Assembly (NCBI GenBank): GCA_019637095.1
Contig: JAHBWG010000081.1
Location: forward strand, 1-42,704
Reading direction: 5' to 3'
DNA: 42,704 nt
From: Sandaracinaceae bacterium
GTDB taxonomy: Bacteria; Myxococcota_A; Polyangia; Polyangiales; Sandaracinaceae
Below are positions 23,296 through 30,652 of the stretch, one piece after another. Each line of letters opens with the position of its first letter. Positions within the stretch are counted from its first letter, which is position 1. Made by a program: the position numbers and the translations under genes. The notes under the pieces were generated by a model. The model was not told where the DNA came from, ran no database searches, and worked only from the letters and a program-made list of their open reading frames with translations.

Positions 23296-24022
23296 CCGCG
23301 CGTACCCGCTGCCCGATGGGCTGGTGGTCGAGCCGCGCGTCGTACCCGCGCGGCCGTGGCAGGCGCACGTGATCAAGCACCCCTTCGGGCTGGGCGCGAT
23401 GTGGGGTGCGTGGAGCGGCAGTCGGCGCTGGAACACGGAGGGCTGGGACCGCGTGGCGCCCCCGGTGCTCGAGGAGGGCGAGCGGGCGAGCCTGACCGCC
23501 GCGATCGGCGCGCTGCACGAGGGCGAAGCGCGCTGTCGCGCGGACAAGTTGGAGCGTACCGAGTACCGCGGGGAGCCGCGGCGAGAGCGCACGCCCTGCT
23601 ACGAGTGCGCGCTGGCCGAGCGGTGCGGCGAGATCACGCGGTCGGTCGGGGAGCGCTACGCGAGCTGGGTCGACCGGCTGTTGGCGGAGCTCGCTCCGCT
23701 GGAGGCGGTGCCGCGCAATGAGCTGGCGCTGCGCCTGCAGCGCGAGCTCGGCGCGCCGGAGGCATCGCTCCCGGTGGTGCTGTCGGTAGGGCGCGGCGCC
23801 GGCGGGGCCGGGGCGCGCGTGCAGGCGCCGAACGGGGTGCGGGTCGAGCTGGCGCTCGTGGGGCGCGATCGGCTCGAGTGGTGGACTACCTATCGCAAGC
23901 CGGCGCGGACGGCCAACGACCGGATCAGCGCGCTGCTCGACGTGATGCAGCCACTGCCGAGCCTGCCGCTGTCAGGAATGGCGGTGGTCCCGCGTCGATG
24001 GTGGCGAGGAGACTCGCGATGA
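23282..24022 (+). CDS. Unknown protein with C-x2-C-x5-C motif (246 aa)
   Basis: The ATG at 23282 has a strong AAGGAGG site (23269-23275) inside the end of the sigma gene, 14-bp overlap. It is rich in Trp and Arg in the first 60 residues (HPFGLGAMWGAWSGSRRWN). C85 and then C106-x2-C109-x5-C115 (TPCYECALAERC) could bind zinc, or an Fe-S cluster like the C-x2-C-x5-C of Cas4/AddB proteins, though no nuclease motifs were recognised. The C-terminus has VELALVGRDRLEWWTTYRK and an SLPLSGMAVVPRRWW end. Because it sits between the sigma factor and the protease it is a candidate anti-sigma or sensor. No family was recognised. Confidence 0.7.
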   Translation: MRVPDRAYPLPDGLVVEPRVVPARPWQAHVIKHPFGLGAMWGAWSGSRRWNTEGWDRVAPPVLEEGERASLTAAIGALHEGEARCRADKLERTEYRGEPRRERTPCYECALAERCGEITRSVGERYASWVDRLLAELAPLEAVPRNELALRLQRELGAPEASLPVVLSVGRGAGGAGARVQAPNGVRVELALVGRDRLEWWTTYRKPARTANDRISALLDVMQPLPSLPLSGMAVVPRRWWRGDSR

Positions 24023-25086
24023 CGACGTGTGCGCTCACGGAGATGATCGAGGCCGCCCTCGAGGCGTGGGACGTGCCGCCGGACGCGCTCGACGCGCACG
24101 CGCTCGTGGTGGAGCGAGTCGGCGACGCGCTGCGCGCCGAGCTCGGGCTGCCGCGCGGGTGGTGTCGCTGGCTGGAGCGTCGGACCTCCGAGGAGCTGGG
24201 GAAGGTGATCGAGGACGCGGTCGAGCTGCTCGCAGAGGCTCCGGCACCGAGCGAGCCGGGCGTCTCGGACGAACTCGTGGTCGCGGCGGTGTCCCGGGAC
24301 CGCACCGAGAGCACGCGCCTCGGGGTGGAGCGGGCGTGCCTCGCGACGGGGCGCGCGTTCACGGCGGTGCCCGGCTTCGAGCGGTTGGTCGCGGCGCAAC
24401 AGGAGCTCGACGCGTGGCTCGCTCGCACCGTGACGCGTGACGAGGTGGAGCAGGCGCTCGGGATCCGGCGGGCGTTGCTCGCGCCCCCGGCCTGGACGGA
24501 CGTGCTCCCAGAGGGCGAAGGCGACGCCATCGTCGAGGAGGTCGTCGAGGGGCTCGCGCCACGCCGGATGGAGCCTCCGTCCGCGGCGGTGGTGGTCGCA
24601 TACGTGCAAGACGGCTTGCACAAGGGCTGGGTCGAGGCGGCAGCGGCGAGCGACCCGTGGTTCGCGCAGGAGCTGGCCGAGACGGTGGCGCTCTTGCGTG
24701 GGGAGGGCGAGCCGATCTCGCTGGTCGCGCGCCAATGGGAACGCCAGTCGCGGGAAGCGCCGGTGGAGATCGAGGTCCCCGTCGCGGCTGCGGCGGACGA
24801 TGGCGCGCCACGGGCGGCATCGATCGAGCTCCTGCTCGGGGTGCTGTCGCCGACGGACGCGGCGGCGCGGATGACGGTGGCGGGCGAGCGGGTGACGTTG
24901 CACGCGGTCGCTGGTGAGACGCCGCTCGTTCACGTCTCGCTCGGCGGCGTCGCGGCGACCGACGAAGGCGAGAAGTGGCGGCTCGAGGTGCCGTGGAGCG
25001 ACGGCGACGTCGGCGAGCTCGTGGTCGAGGACGCCGCCGGCCGCCGCTTCGCGTGCCCGCTGAGGCTCACGCCGGGGCCCGAGTGA
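24019..25086 (+). CDS. Unknown two-part protein (355 aa)
   Basis: The ATG at 24019 overlaps the preceding stop (ATGA). A helical N-terminal half (about 1-260) starts TTCALTEMIEAALEAW and includes VVVAYVQDGLHKGWVEAAA. A short acidic/Ala linker follows (VEIEVPVAAAADDG), then a beta-rich C-terminal domain of about 85 residues (MTVAGERVTLHAVAG, VHVSLGGVAATDEGEKWRLE). The exposed linker between two compact parts would suit a protease substrate, in the way CalpT is cut by CalpL, but this is analogy only. Its stop overlaps the GTG of the Lon-TPR gene. Confidence 0.7.
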   Translation: MTTCALTEMIEAALEAWDVPPDALDAHALVVERVGDALRAELGLPRGWCRWLERRTSEELGKVIEDAVELLAEAPAPSEPGVSDELVVAAVSRDRTESTRLGVERACLATGRAFTAVPGFERLVAAQQELDAWLARTVTRDEVEQALGIRRALLAPPAWTDVLPEGEGDAIVEEVVEGLAPRRMEPPSAAVVVAYVQDGLHKGWVEAAAASDPWFAQELAETVALLRGEGEPISLVARQWERQSREAPVEIEVPVAAAADDGAPRAASIELLLGVLSPTDAAARMTVAGERVTLHAVAGETPLVHVSLGGVAATDEGEKWRLEVPWSDGDVGELVVEDAAGRRFACPLRLTPGPE

Positions 25087-26843
25087 CGGAGCGCGCGTCG
25101 GTCGACGCGCTGATCCGAGGCGCGTTCGACGTCGACCGTCCGCTTGCGCAGCGCCGCCTCGACCTCGATCGGCTGCGGGAGCAGGCGTGCGCACACCCGC
25201 CCGACGAGCGCGCGCGTGCGCGGATCCGAGCGCTGGGTGGCGCGCTCGACCAGGCGCTCGCGGTGGAGTGGCGTCCAGGTGTTGGAGAAATGCACGTCGC
25301 ATTGACGAGCCCGTGCGGGCCGTCGACCGGCCGGCTCACCGTGCGGCGCGGCGGGATGGCCCATCGGGTCGAGGTCGGCGACGGCATCGGCACCTCGGCC
25401 AGCATGCAGGTCCGCGCGGCGTTCGACGCGGCCGCGGCGGCGGTGGCGCGCGCGGGCCGCGGGGTCCCGGAGGCGCGGGCGCGCGGGCACGTCGTCGAGT
25501 TGTGGACGCCCGATGGGACGCGCGTGGACGGGCGCTCGCTCGGGCTCGCGGCGGCGGCCGCGTTCGTCTCGTGCTGGTCGGGCCGCGCGCCGCGCGCCGA
25601 GGTGGCCGCGAGCGCCGGGGTCACGCGGGAGGGCGGGCTCGTCGCCGTCGACGGGATCGAGGACAAGGTGCGCGCGCTGCGCGAGCGCTACCCCTACGTG
25701 CGCGCGCTGCTCGTCGCCGCGGACCAAGTGCCCGCGCTCGACGCGATCGATGCGGTCGCGCTCACGCGCGCGGCGACGCTCGGGGGCGCGCTCGAGGTGC
25801 TCGGGCTCGACGTTCGCGCGATCGAAGGCGCGCCGCTTCCGTCCGCGCAGCGCAAGCGCATGCTCGAGGAGCTCGCGACGATCCAGGTGCCGAGCTACGA
25901 CGCGGGCACGTGGCGCGAGCACGCGATGCGGGCGCGCATTTGCGCGAGCGGCGGGTCGGCCTCGGAGACGACGCGCGCGCTCGGGTGGGCCGCGCTCTTT
26001 CATCTTCACGCAGGCGACCTCGACGACGCGAACGGCATCGCGCACGAGCTGCGCGGGCGCGAGCTCGACGCGCTCTCCGACGGCGCGCGCGTCTGGGTGC
26101 GCATCGTCCTGGCGACGACGGCGATCGACCGGGACCGTCACGACGACGCCGTGGCGCTCGCGCGCGAGGCGCTCGCCGACGCGCAGACGCTCCGCGGGGA
26201 CGACCGCGCCGAGCTGCTCGGGCGCGCGTACGGCACGCTCGGCCGGGCGCTGGTCCACGCTGGGCGGAGCGAGCAAGCCATCGAGCCGCTCGCGGCGGGG
26301 GCGGCGCACCATCGCGAGCACCTCGGGCGCGAGCTCGCGCGTTCTGCGATCTACCTCGCGACCGGGCTGCGACGCGCCGGGCGGCTCGACGAGGCGCTCG
26401 ACGCGATCGGCGAGGCGTTCGCCGCGATCGACGCGCACGCCCACGAGGAGGAGAGCGCGGTTTCGTTTCTCTACGCGCGCTACGAGCGAGGCCGCGTGCG
26501 CTTCGCGCGCGAGGAGCTCCGCGCTGCGCGCGACGACCTGCTCGCGCTGGTGGACGCGCAGGGGACTCACACGTACCCCGCGCTCGGGGCGCTCCGCTAC
26601 CTGGCCGCGATCGAGCAGCGCCTCGGCGAGGGCGACGGACGGCGCTGGCTCGAGGACGCGTGCGAGGTGGCCGAGGCCGAGTCGACCGGGGGCGCGCTCC
26701 GGCGCGTGGCCGCGGCGGCGGCCGGTGAGGCGCTCTTGCGCGGCGGCGCGCCGCCCGGGCTCGAGCCCCGGCTGCGCGCGGTCTGGATTCGTGTGATGGG
26801 CGAAGGTGCCGGAGAAGCCGCCCTCGACCGGTTGGTCTACTGA
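25083..26843 (+). CDS. Lon-like (S16) Ser-Lys protease fused to TPR repeats
   Basis: 586 aa, GTG start overlapping the preceding stop. Residues about 70-230 have the Lon protease fold pattern: VDGRSLGLAAAAAFVSCWSG gives catalytic S152, and GGLVAVDGIEDKVRALRERY gives K195. The 43-residue S-K spacing equals that of E. coli Lon (S679/K722). There is no AAA+ ATPase domain. Residues about 300-580 are TPR-like helical repeats (AYGTLGRALVHAGRSEQAIE, ATGLRRAGRLDEALDAIGEA). There is no SAVED or CARF domain, unlike CalpL. The TPRs presumably carry the signal or bind the substrate. It is last in the sigma operon and convergent with a CARF-HEPN gene 18 bp away. Confidence 0.82.
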   Translation: MTERASVDALIRGAFDVDRPLAQRRLDLDRLREQACAHPPDERARARIRALGGALDQALAVEWRPGVGEMHVALTSPCGPSTGRLTVRRGGMAHRVEVGDGIGTSASMQVRAAFDAAAAAVARAGRGVPEARARGHVVELWTPDGTRVDGRSLGLAAAAAFVSCWSGRAPRAEVAASAGVTREGGLVAVDGIEDKVRALRERYPYVRALLVAADQVPALDAIDAVALTRAATLGGALEVLGLDVRAIEGAPLPSAQRKRMLEELATIQVPSYDAGTWREHAMRARICASGGSASETTRALGWAALFHLHAGDLDDANGIAHELRGRELDALSDGARVWVRIVLATTAIDRDRHDDAVALAREALADAQTLRGDDRAELLGRAYGTLGRALVHAGRSEQAIEPLAAGAAHHREHLGRELARSAIYLATGLRRAGRLDEALDAIGEAFAAIDAHAHEEESAVSFLYARYERGRVRFAREELRAARDDLLALVDAQGTHTYPALGALRYLAAIEQRLGEGDGRRWLEDACEVAEAESTGGALRRVAAAAAGEALLRGGAPPGLEPRLRAVWIRVMGEGAGEAALDRLVY

Positions 26844-26861
26844 GGCCTACCCGACGGGCCG

Positions 26862-28046
26862 CTATCGCGTTCTGAGCTCCTGGTCCGGCAGCGCGTCGGG
26901 GAGCTGGGTCGGTGGCTCCTGCTTCGGGAACGCGACCTGAACGAACGAGGGCAAGAGGTGTTGCGCGAACCAGTCGCGGACGCGCGCGTGGGCCTCGGCG
27001 CTGAGCGGCGCGTGGCCGTGGGCCAGGACGGAGCCGTTGCGCTGCTTCGACAGATCGAGCCGCGGGCGCGCCGTCTCTCGCGCGACGGCGGCGAGCGATC
27101 CCTCGAGCCGGTCGAGGGCCTCCCACGCGGCGTGCTGTCCGAGGACCCGCTTGTCGTCGTAGCTCGGCGTGGTGAGGTCGGCGACGGGCGAGCTCGGCTC
27201 GACGTCGCCTGGATCGATCCCGTGCTCCCACCGGAGCGCCCACTGGGCGATCGCCTCGTTTGCGCGGTAGACCAACAGCACGGCGAGGTCGTAGCGGGTC
27301 GCCCGCGCGTGCCGCTCGGAGGCCAGCCAGAGGTCGAACGCGCGCGCCGCGTCCGACCGCTTCGACGGCGGGCTCGCGAGCGCGCCGAGGGACGGCATCG
27401 AAGGGACGAAGCGGGCGAGGGGCGCGAGCCGCTCACGCGCGTCTGCGTAGTCGAACGCGGCCCACGCGGCGTAGCCGCGCGAGAGCGCGAGGGCGCGCGA
27501 GGCTTCGGGACTCGGCCGGCGCAGGCCGCCGAGCGCCTCGACGGCGGCGGCGTAGTCGAACCGGCCCCACGCAAGAGCCGCGACGTCGAGCGCGAAGCGG
27601 CTCTCGAGCCCGCTCGTGTCGATGGAGACGATGTGCTCCGTCCCGGAGCGGACCTTGTGATGATCGGTGCGCGGGCCGAGGACGACCTCGACCTCGGCCT
27701 GCGTCGTCAAGGCGGCGAGCAGGAGCATCGCGCTCATCGACTTGGTGCCGCCGGTGTAGTCGACGACCAGGCGCGCCCCCGGCGCGCGCTCCGCGCGCAG
27801 GCACGCGAGGCAACGCTCGAGGATCGCGCCGGGCTCGTCGGCGGGCACTCGGACCACGGCGTACCGCGCTTCGTCGAGGCCGGCGTCGGCGGCCAGCGCG
27901 GGCACGGCGGCGTGGGTGCCGGGCTTGCCGGAGACCGGGTCGTCGTCGCTGGCGACGAACACGACGCGGTCCCAGTGCGCGGCGCTGAGGTGTCCGAGGA
28001 GCGGCTCGGGCGAGCCGCCGACGCTGAGCACGAGGGTCGAGACCAT
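26862..28046 (-). CDS. Second CARF-HEPN ribonuclease (TIGR02710-like)
   Basis: 394 aa, ATG at 28046. N-terminal CARF: LVLSVGGSPEPLLGHL, VVFVASDDD and VVDYTGGTKSMSAMLL (D96-Y-T-G-G-T-K102), the CARF binding loop. A helical middle domain is followed by a HEPN motif R336-N-G-S-V-L-A-H343 (R-x6-H) near the C-terminus. This order fits the TIGR02710/Csm6-like CRISPR-associated family. It is transcribed on the opposite strand from the cas operon with its own TATCCT box. It should be a second cyclic-oligoadenylate-activated RNase, perhaps tuned to another ring size than the one at 20320. Confidence 0.87.
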   Translation of the reverse strand: MVSTLVLSVGGSPEPLLGHLSAAHWDRVVFVASDDDPVSGKPGTHAAVPALAADAGLDEARYAVVRVPADEPGAILERCLACLRAERAPGARLVVDYTGGTKSMSAMLLLAALTTQAEVEVVLGPRTDHHKVRSGTEHIVSIDTSGLESRFALDVAALAWGRFDYAAAVEALGGLRRPSPEASRALALSRGYAAWAAFDYADARERLAPLARFVPSMPSLGALASPPSKRSDAARAFDLWLASERHARATRYDLAVLLVYRANEAIAQWALRWEHGIDPGDVEPSSPVADLTTPSYDDKRVLGQHAAWEALDRLEGSLAAVARETARPRLDLSKQRNGSVLAHGHAPLSAEAHARVRDWFAQHLLPSFVQVAFPKQEPPTQLPDALPDQELRTR

Positions 28047-28053
28047 GGGCTCG

Positions 28054-28059
28054 AGGATA
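28054..28059 (-). promoter_or_regulatory. -10 box TATCCT for the second CARF-HEPN gene
   Basis: Minus strand TATCCT, 7 bp before the ATG at 28046, so a leaderless transcript is predicted. No -35 match was seen. The rest of 28060-28177 shows no gene. Confidence 0.45.
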
Positions 28060-28177
28060 CCGGCCCGTTCGGGATCGCGGTGCAGCAGCCTCGGCGCTGT
28101 CAGGTTCGGGGCGCTGCGTACGTCATGGCGCTGTCGCGGCTCCGCGCGAGGGCGACGGGAGGGAGGTGACGGTCCTC

Positions 28178-28270
28178 ATGGGAAAGCGAATCGCGATCGA
28201 GGTCGGCGCGGCCGTCCTCCGTGCCCTCGTGAACGTGCTCGTGGACGTCCTTCGCAAGAAGGCCCGCTGA
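28178..28270 (+). CDS. Possible 30-aa cationic amphipathic peptide
   Basis: The ATG at 28178 starts a 30-aa ORF, MGKRIAIEVGAAVLRALVNV and on, ending DVLRKKAR. Its hydrophobic core of about 20 residues is flanked by Lys/Arg at both ends, the profile of small membrane-acting toxins such as TisB or Ldr. GGGAGGGAG lies 12 bp upstream, just before an in-frame GTG at 28166 that would add four residues. It is alone between divergent promoters and the Uma2 gene. It is very short and could be chance. Confidence 0.35.
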   Translation: MGKRIAIEVGAAVLRALVNVLVDVLRKKAR

Positions 28271-28341
28271 GCGTGCTCGCGTGAGCGGGACGAGCGCGGC
28301 GCGGCGCGCTCGCCTGCGTCGAGCCATGGATGGCTGCGTGC

Positions 28342-28347
28342 TACGCT
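28342..28347 (+). promoter_or_regulatory. -10 box TACGCT for the Uma2 gene at 28355
   Basis: TACGCT, 7 bp before ATG at 28355, the leaderless layout seen elsewhere in the window. GGAGG abuts the ATG. Confidence 0.4.
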
Positions 28348-28354
28348 CTGGAGG

Positions 28355-28912
28355 ATGAGCGAGCCGGCGCGAGAGATCCCTCGGCTCACCTTCGAGCAGG
28401 CCGCCGCGGCGGCGCCGGAGGTGCGCGGCGAGCTCGACGGGGGGAGGTTCGTGCCGGTGACTCGCAACACCTGGCGGCACGGCGAGGTCGTCGCACGCGT
28501 GACCCTCCTCTTCGGTCTGTACGCCCGGGAGCACGCGGGCTGGAGTGTCTCGGCGGGCGATCCAGGCGCGAAGCTCACGCACGATCCCGATACGCTCCGC
28601 GGTCCGGACGTGGGCATCGTCCGCGCGGAGCGGCGACCGGCTGGCCGAGGTGCCGCGGGCTGGCTGGATGGCGCGCCCGACGTCGCGGTGGAAGTGGTCG
28701 GCGACGCGCAGGGGCACTCGGACCTGGCGAAGAAGGCGCTCGAGTACCTCGCCGCGGGCGCGCGGGCCGTATGGGTCGTCGACCCTGGGCCGCGCCGCGT
28801 CGTCGTGTACACGCCGCCGAGCAGCGTGGCCGTGCTCGGCGCCGAGGACGTGCTCGACGGTGGCGACGCGCTGCCCGGCTTCCGGTGTTCGGTGGCCGAG
28901 CTCTTCGAGTGA
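28355..28912 (+). CDS. Uma2 family (DUF820) putative endonuclease
   Basis: 185 aa. Pattern of the Uma2 restriction-endonuclease-like fold: RGELDGGRFVPVTRNTWRHG, a LRGPDVGIVRAERRP strand with the conserved Asp, GAPDVAVEVVGDAQGHSDLA with the second acidic site, KALEYLAAGARAVWVVDPGP with the conserved K and VVDP strand, and a VLDGGDALPGF end, a frequent Uma2 C-terminal signature. It is closer to the family consensus than the copy at 7133. It is preceded by its own -10 box. The role in the island is unknown. Confidence 0.9.
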   Translation: MSEPAREIPRLTFEQAAAAAPEVRGELDGGRFVPVTRNTWRHGEVVARVTLLFGLYAREHAGWSVSAGDPGAKLTHDPDTLRGPDVGIVRAERRPAGRGAAGWLDGAPDVAVEVVGDAQGHSDLAKKALEYLAAGARAVWVVDPGPRRVVVYTPPSSVAVLGAEDVLDGGDALPGFRCSVAELFE

Positions 28913-28949
28913 CTCGCGTCGATCGTCGCGCACCGAGCTGCCTGCCCGC

Positions 28950-28955
28950 TATGCT
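28950..28955 (+). promoter_or_regulatory. -10 box TATGCT for the 544-aa membrane protein
   Basis: TATGCT, 9 bp before the ATG at 28965. It is identical in sequence to the boxes before 41017 and 41657. Confidence 0.4.
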
Positions 28956-28964
28956 CGACGCAGG

Positions 28965-30599
28965 ATGCGTGGACCGCCCCGCGAGGCGCCTCGGGCGCTG
29001 ACCCTCACCGGGGCGGACCTGGAGCTCTGGAGCGACCTGCCGCTGCCGCTCTCCGAGCTGGGCCTGCGGCTCGACGCGGGCCAGGAAGACTACTTCCTGC
29101 GCCTGCTCGAGCTCGTCGAGGACGCCGTCGTCCTCGTCGTCGCGCTCTCGCTCGTGCGGCTCGAGCCCCGCGCCGCGAGCACGCGCGCCCGAGCCCTCGA
29201 GCTCTCGAGTCGGCCGAGCTTCGGAGCGCGCGTGGATCTCCTGTGGCTCCTCGCCGACGGGGCGCCACGCGGCTGGGACCCGCGCGCGAGCGCCGAGTCG
29301 CAGCGCGCGCTGATCGAGCTCGTCAATCCCGAGTCGGTGCCTCGACGTCCGACGGTGCGCGACCTGTTCGCCGCGATCGTGAAGCTCCGCAACGACAGTC
29401 ATCACCGCCGGTTGGGGGCGCGGGAAGAGGCGACGCGAGGTCTCGAGCGAGCGGTCTTCTGGCTGTTGAGGCAGTGCCCTGCGCTGACCGAGCGGCTCTA
29501 CTGGGTGGACGAAGTCCGCCGCACGAGTGAGGGCACCGAGGAGCTGCGCGCGTGGTCGCTCTGGGGCCCGAAGATGGCGCGGTTCCGACGTGGGCAGTGG
29601 CAGCCGACCAGGCCTGGAGTGGTCCCGGGCCGGGTGTACCACGGTGAGCTGGTGGATCCCGTCGCGCTTCATCCGTTCTTCGTGGTGCGCGACGAGCGGC
29701 TGTACGTGCTCGACGAGGTGAAGGGAGCCAAGGGGGTCCTGCGTCACTTCGCGTCCCGCCAGGCCCTGGAGCCGCCCGCGTCGCTCGGCGACGTGTGGCC
29801 TGACGTCGAGGCGCCCCGCATCGCGACCGGCGATGCAGGCACGCGGCGGGCGCCCGTGAGCCTCGGGGTGTCCCGCCAGACTGCGGGCGCGGCGATGGCT
29901 TCCGAGTGGTCGGATGCGGTCGAGCCGCCACTTCGCCGGAGGCGTTGGCCTGGCGCCGTGCTCGTTGCGGCCCTCGTCTTCGCGACGGTCCTCTTCGTCG
30001 CGGTCGGCTCGTGGCGCATGCGCGATGACGAGCCGGTGGTGGTTCCCGCGCCAGCGTCGGGGGCCATCGCGCTCTCGCCGGGGGCGTCGACCTGTCCCAC
30101 CGCCCCGGGACCGGAGCGCCGCCCTCCCGCCGGTCTCCCGCACGCGCTGACGGGCGCCCCGCTCGAGTGGCGCGCCATGCCGAGCGCGCTGGCCCGTGCG
30201 TGCCCTGCCACCCTCGTCGTCGACCCAGGCGGCTGTCGAACCGCGCTCGTCGAGATCCGCTCGACGACCTGGGCGCCGGCGTGGCCGATCCCGTCGCACA
30301 CCGGGACGCATGTCGCGTTTCATCGGACCCATGGGCTCTTCGAGGTCATGGTCTACAGCGGGGTCGACGTCGCCGAGCTCGCCGCCTTCGCGGAACGCCG
30401 GCTCGGTCCGCCGCACCGCACGGAGGAACGTGGCCGGGTGTGGGAGTATCCCGACGACGCGGTCGGCGGCGAGACCCGGCTGCGAGTCTCGCCGCTCGCC
30501 CCCGGCCATTCGCTCGGGCGGAGCGCGATCCGGTTGACCCACCCGCCGGTCGCAGCGATCTACGCGCAGGAGATGCGGGCGTCCGGCTGCCGACGGTGA
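28965..30599 (+). CDS. Membrane protein with RN-x3-H motif N-terminal domain (544 aa)
   Basis: The ATG at 28965 follows a TATGCT box. The N-terminal 200 residues are helical (EDYFLRLLELVEDAVVLVVA) and contain LRNDSHHRR (R142-x4-H147), HEPN-type spacing also seen in the kinase at 9849. Residues about 200-270 look like a beta domain (RVYHGELVDPVALHPFFVVR, YVLDEVKG). One transmembrane helix lies at about 328-350 (WPGAVLVAALVFATVLFVAV), flanked by RRRRW on the inside. The region after it (about 355-544) is predicted extracytoplasmic, with paired Cys (ARACPATLVVDPGGC). It would be a single-pass protein joining a cytoplasmic sensor-like domain to an outer domain. No family was recognised. Confidence 0.75.
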   Translation: MRGPPREAPRALTLTGADLELWSDLPLPLSELGLRLDAGQEDYFLRLLELVEDAVVLVVALSLVRLEPRAASTRARALELSSRPSFGARVDLLWLLADGAPRGWDPRASAESQRALIELVNPESVPRRPTVRDLFAAIVKLRNDSHHRRLGAREEATRGLERAVFWLLRQCPALTERLYWVDEVRRTSEGTEELRAWSLWGPKMARFRRGQWQPTRPGVVPGRVYHGELVDPVALHPFFVVRDERLYVLDEVKGAKGVLRHFASRQALEPPASLGDVWPDVEAPRIATGDAGTRRAPVSLGVSRQTAGAAMASEWSDAVEPPLRRRRWPGAVLVAALVFATVLFVAVGSWRMRDDEPVVVPAPASGAIALSPGASTCPTAPGPERRPPAGLPHALTGAPLEWRAMPSALARACPATLVVDPGGCRTALVEIRSTTWAPAWPIPSHTGTHVAFHRTHGLFEVMVYSGVDVAELAAFAERRLGPPHRTEERGRVWEYPDDAVGGETRLRVSPLAPGHSLGRSAIRLTHPPVAAIYAQEMRASGCRR

Positions 30600-30604
30600 T
30601 CGTC

Positions 30605-30625
30605 GCGCCTCCGCAGACGAGGCGC
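30605..30625. terminator. Possible bidirectional terminator hairpin
   Basis: GCGCCTC (30605-30611), a 7-nt loop and GAGGCGC (30619-30625) form a perfect 7-bp stem between the convergent 544-aa gene and druE. There is no clear T-run on either side, so termination strength is uncertain. Confidence 0.45.
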
Positions 30626-30652
30626 TCCGCTGCCGACGGCAGGCGCTCCGGC

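Noticed and set aside
28965-30599. Extending the 544-aa protein upstream to the in-frame ATG at 28545
   Set aside because: The extension overlaps the Uma2 gene in another frame and reads as Arg/Ser-rich shadow sequence. The ATG at 28965 has a -10 box in front.
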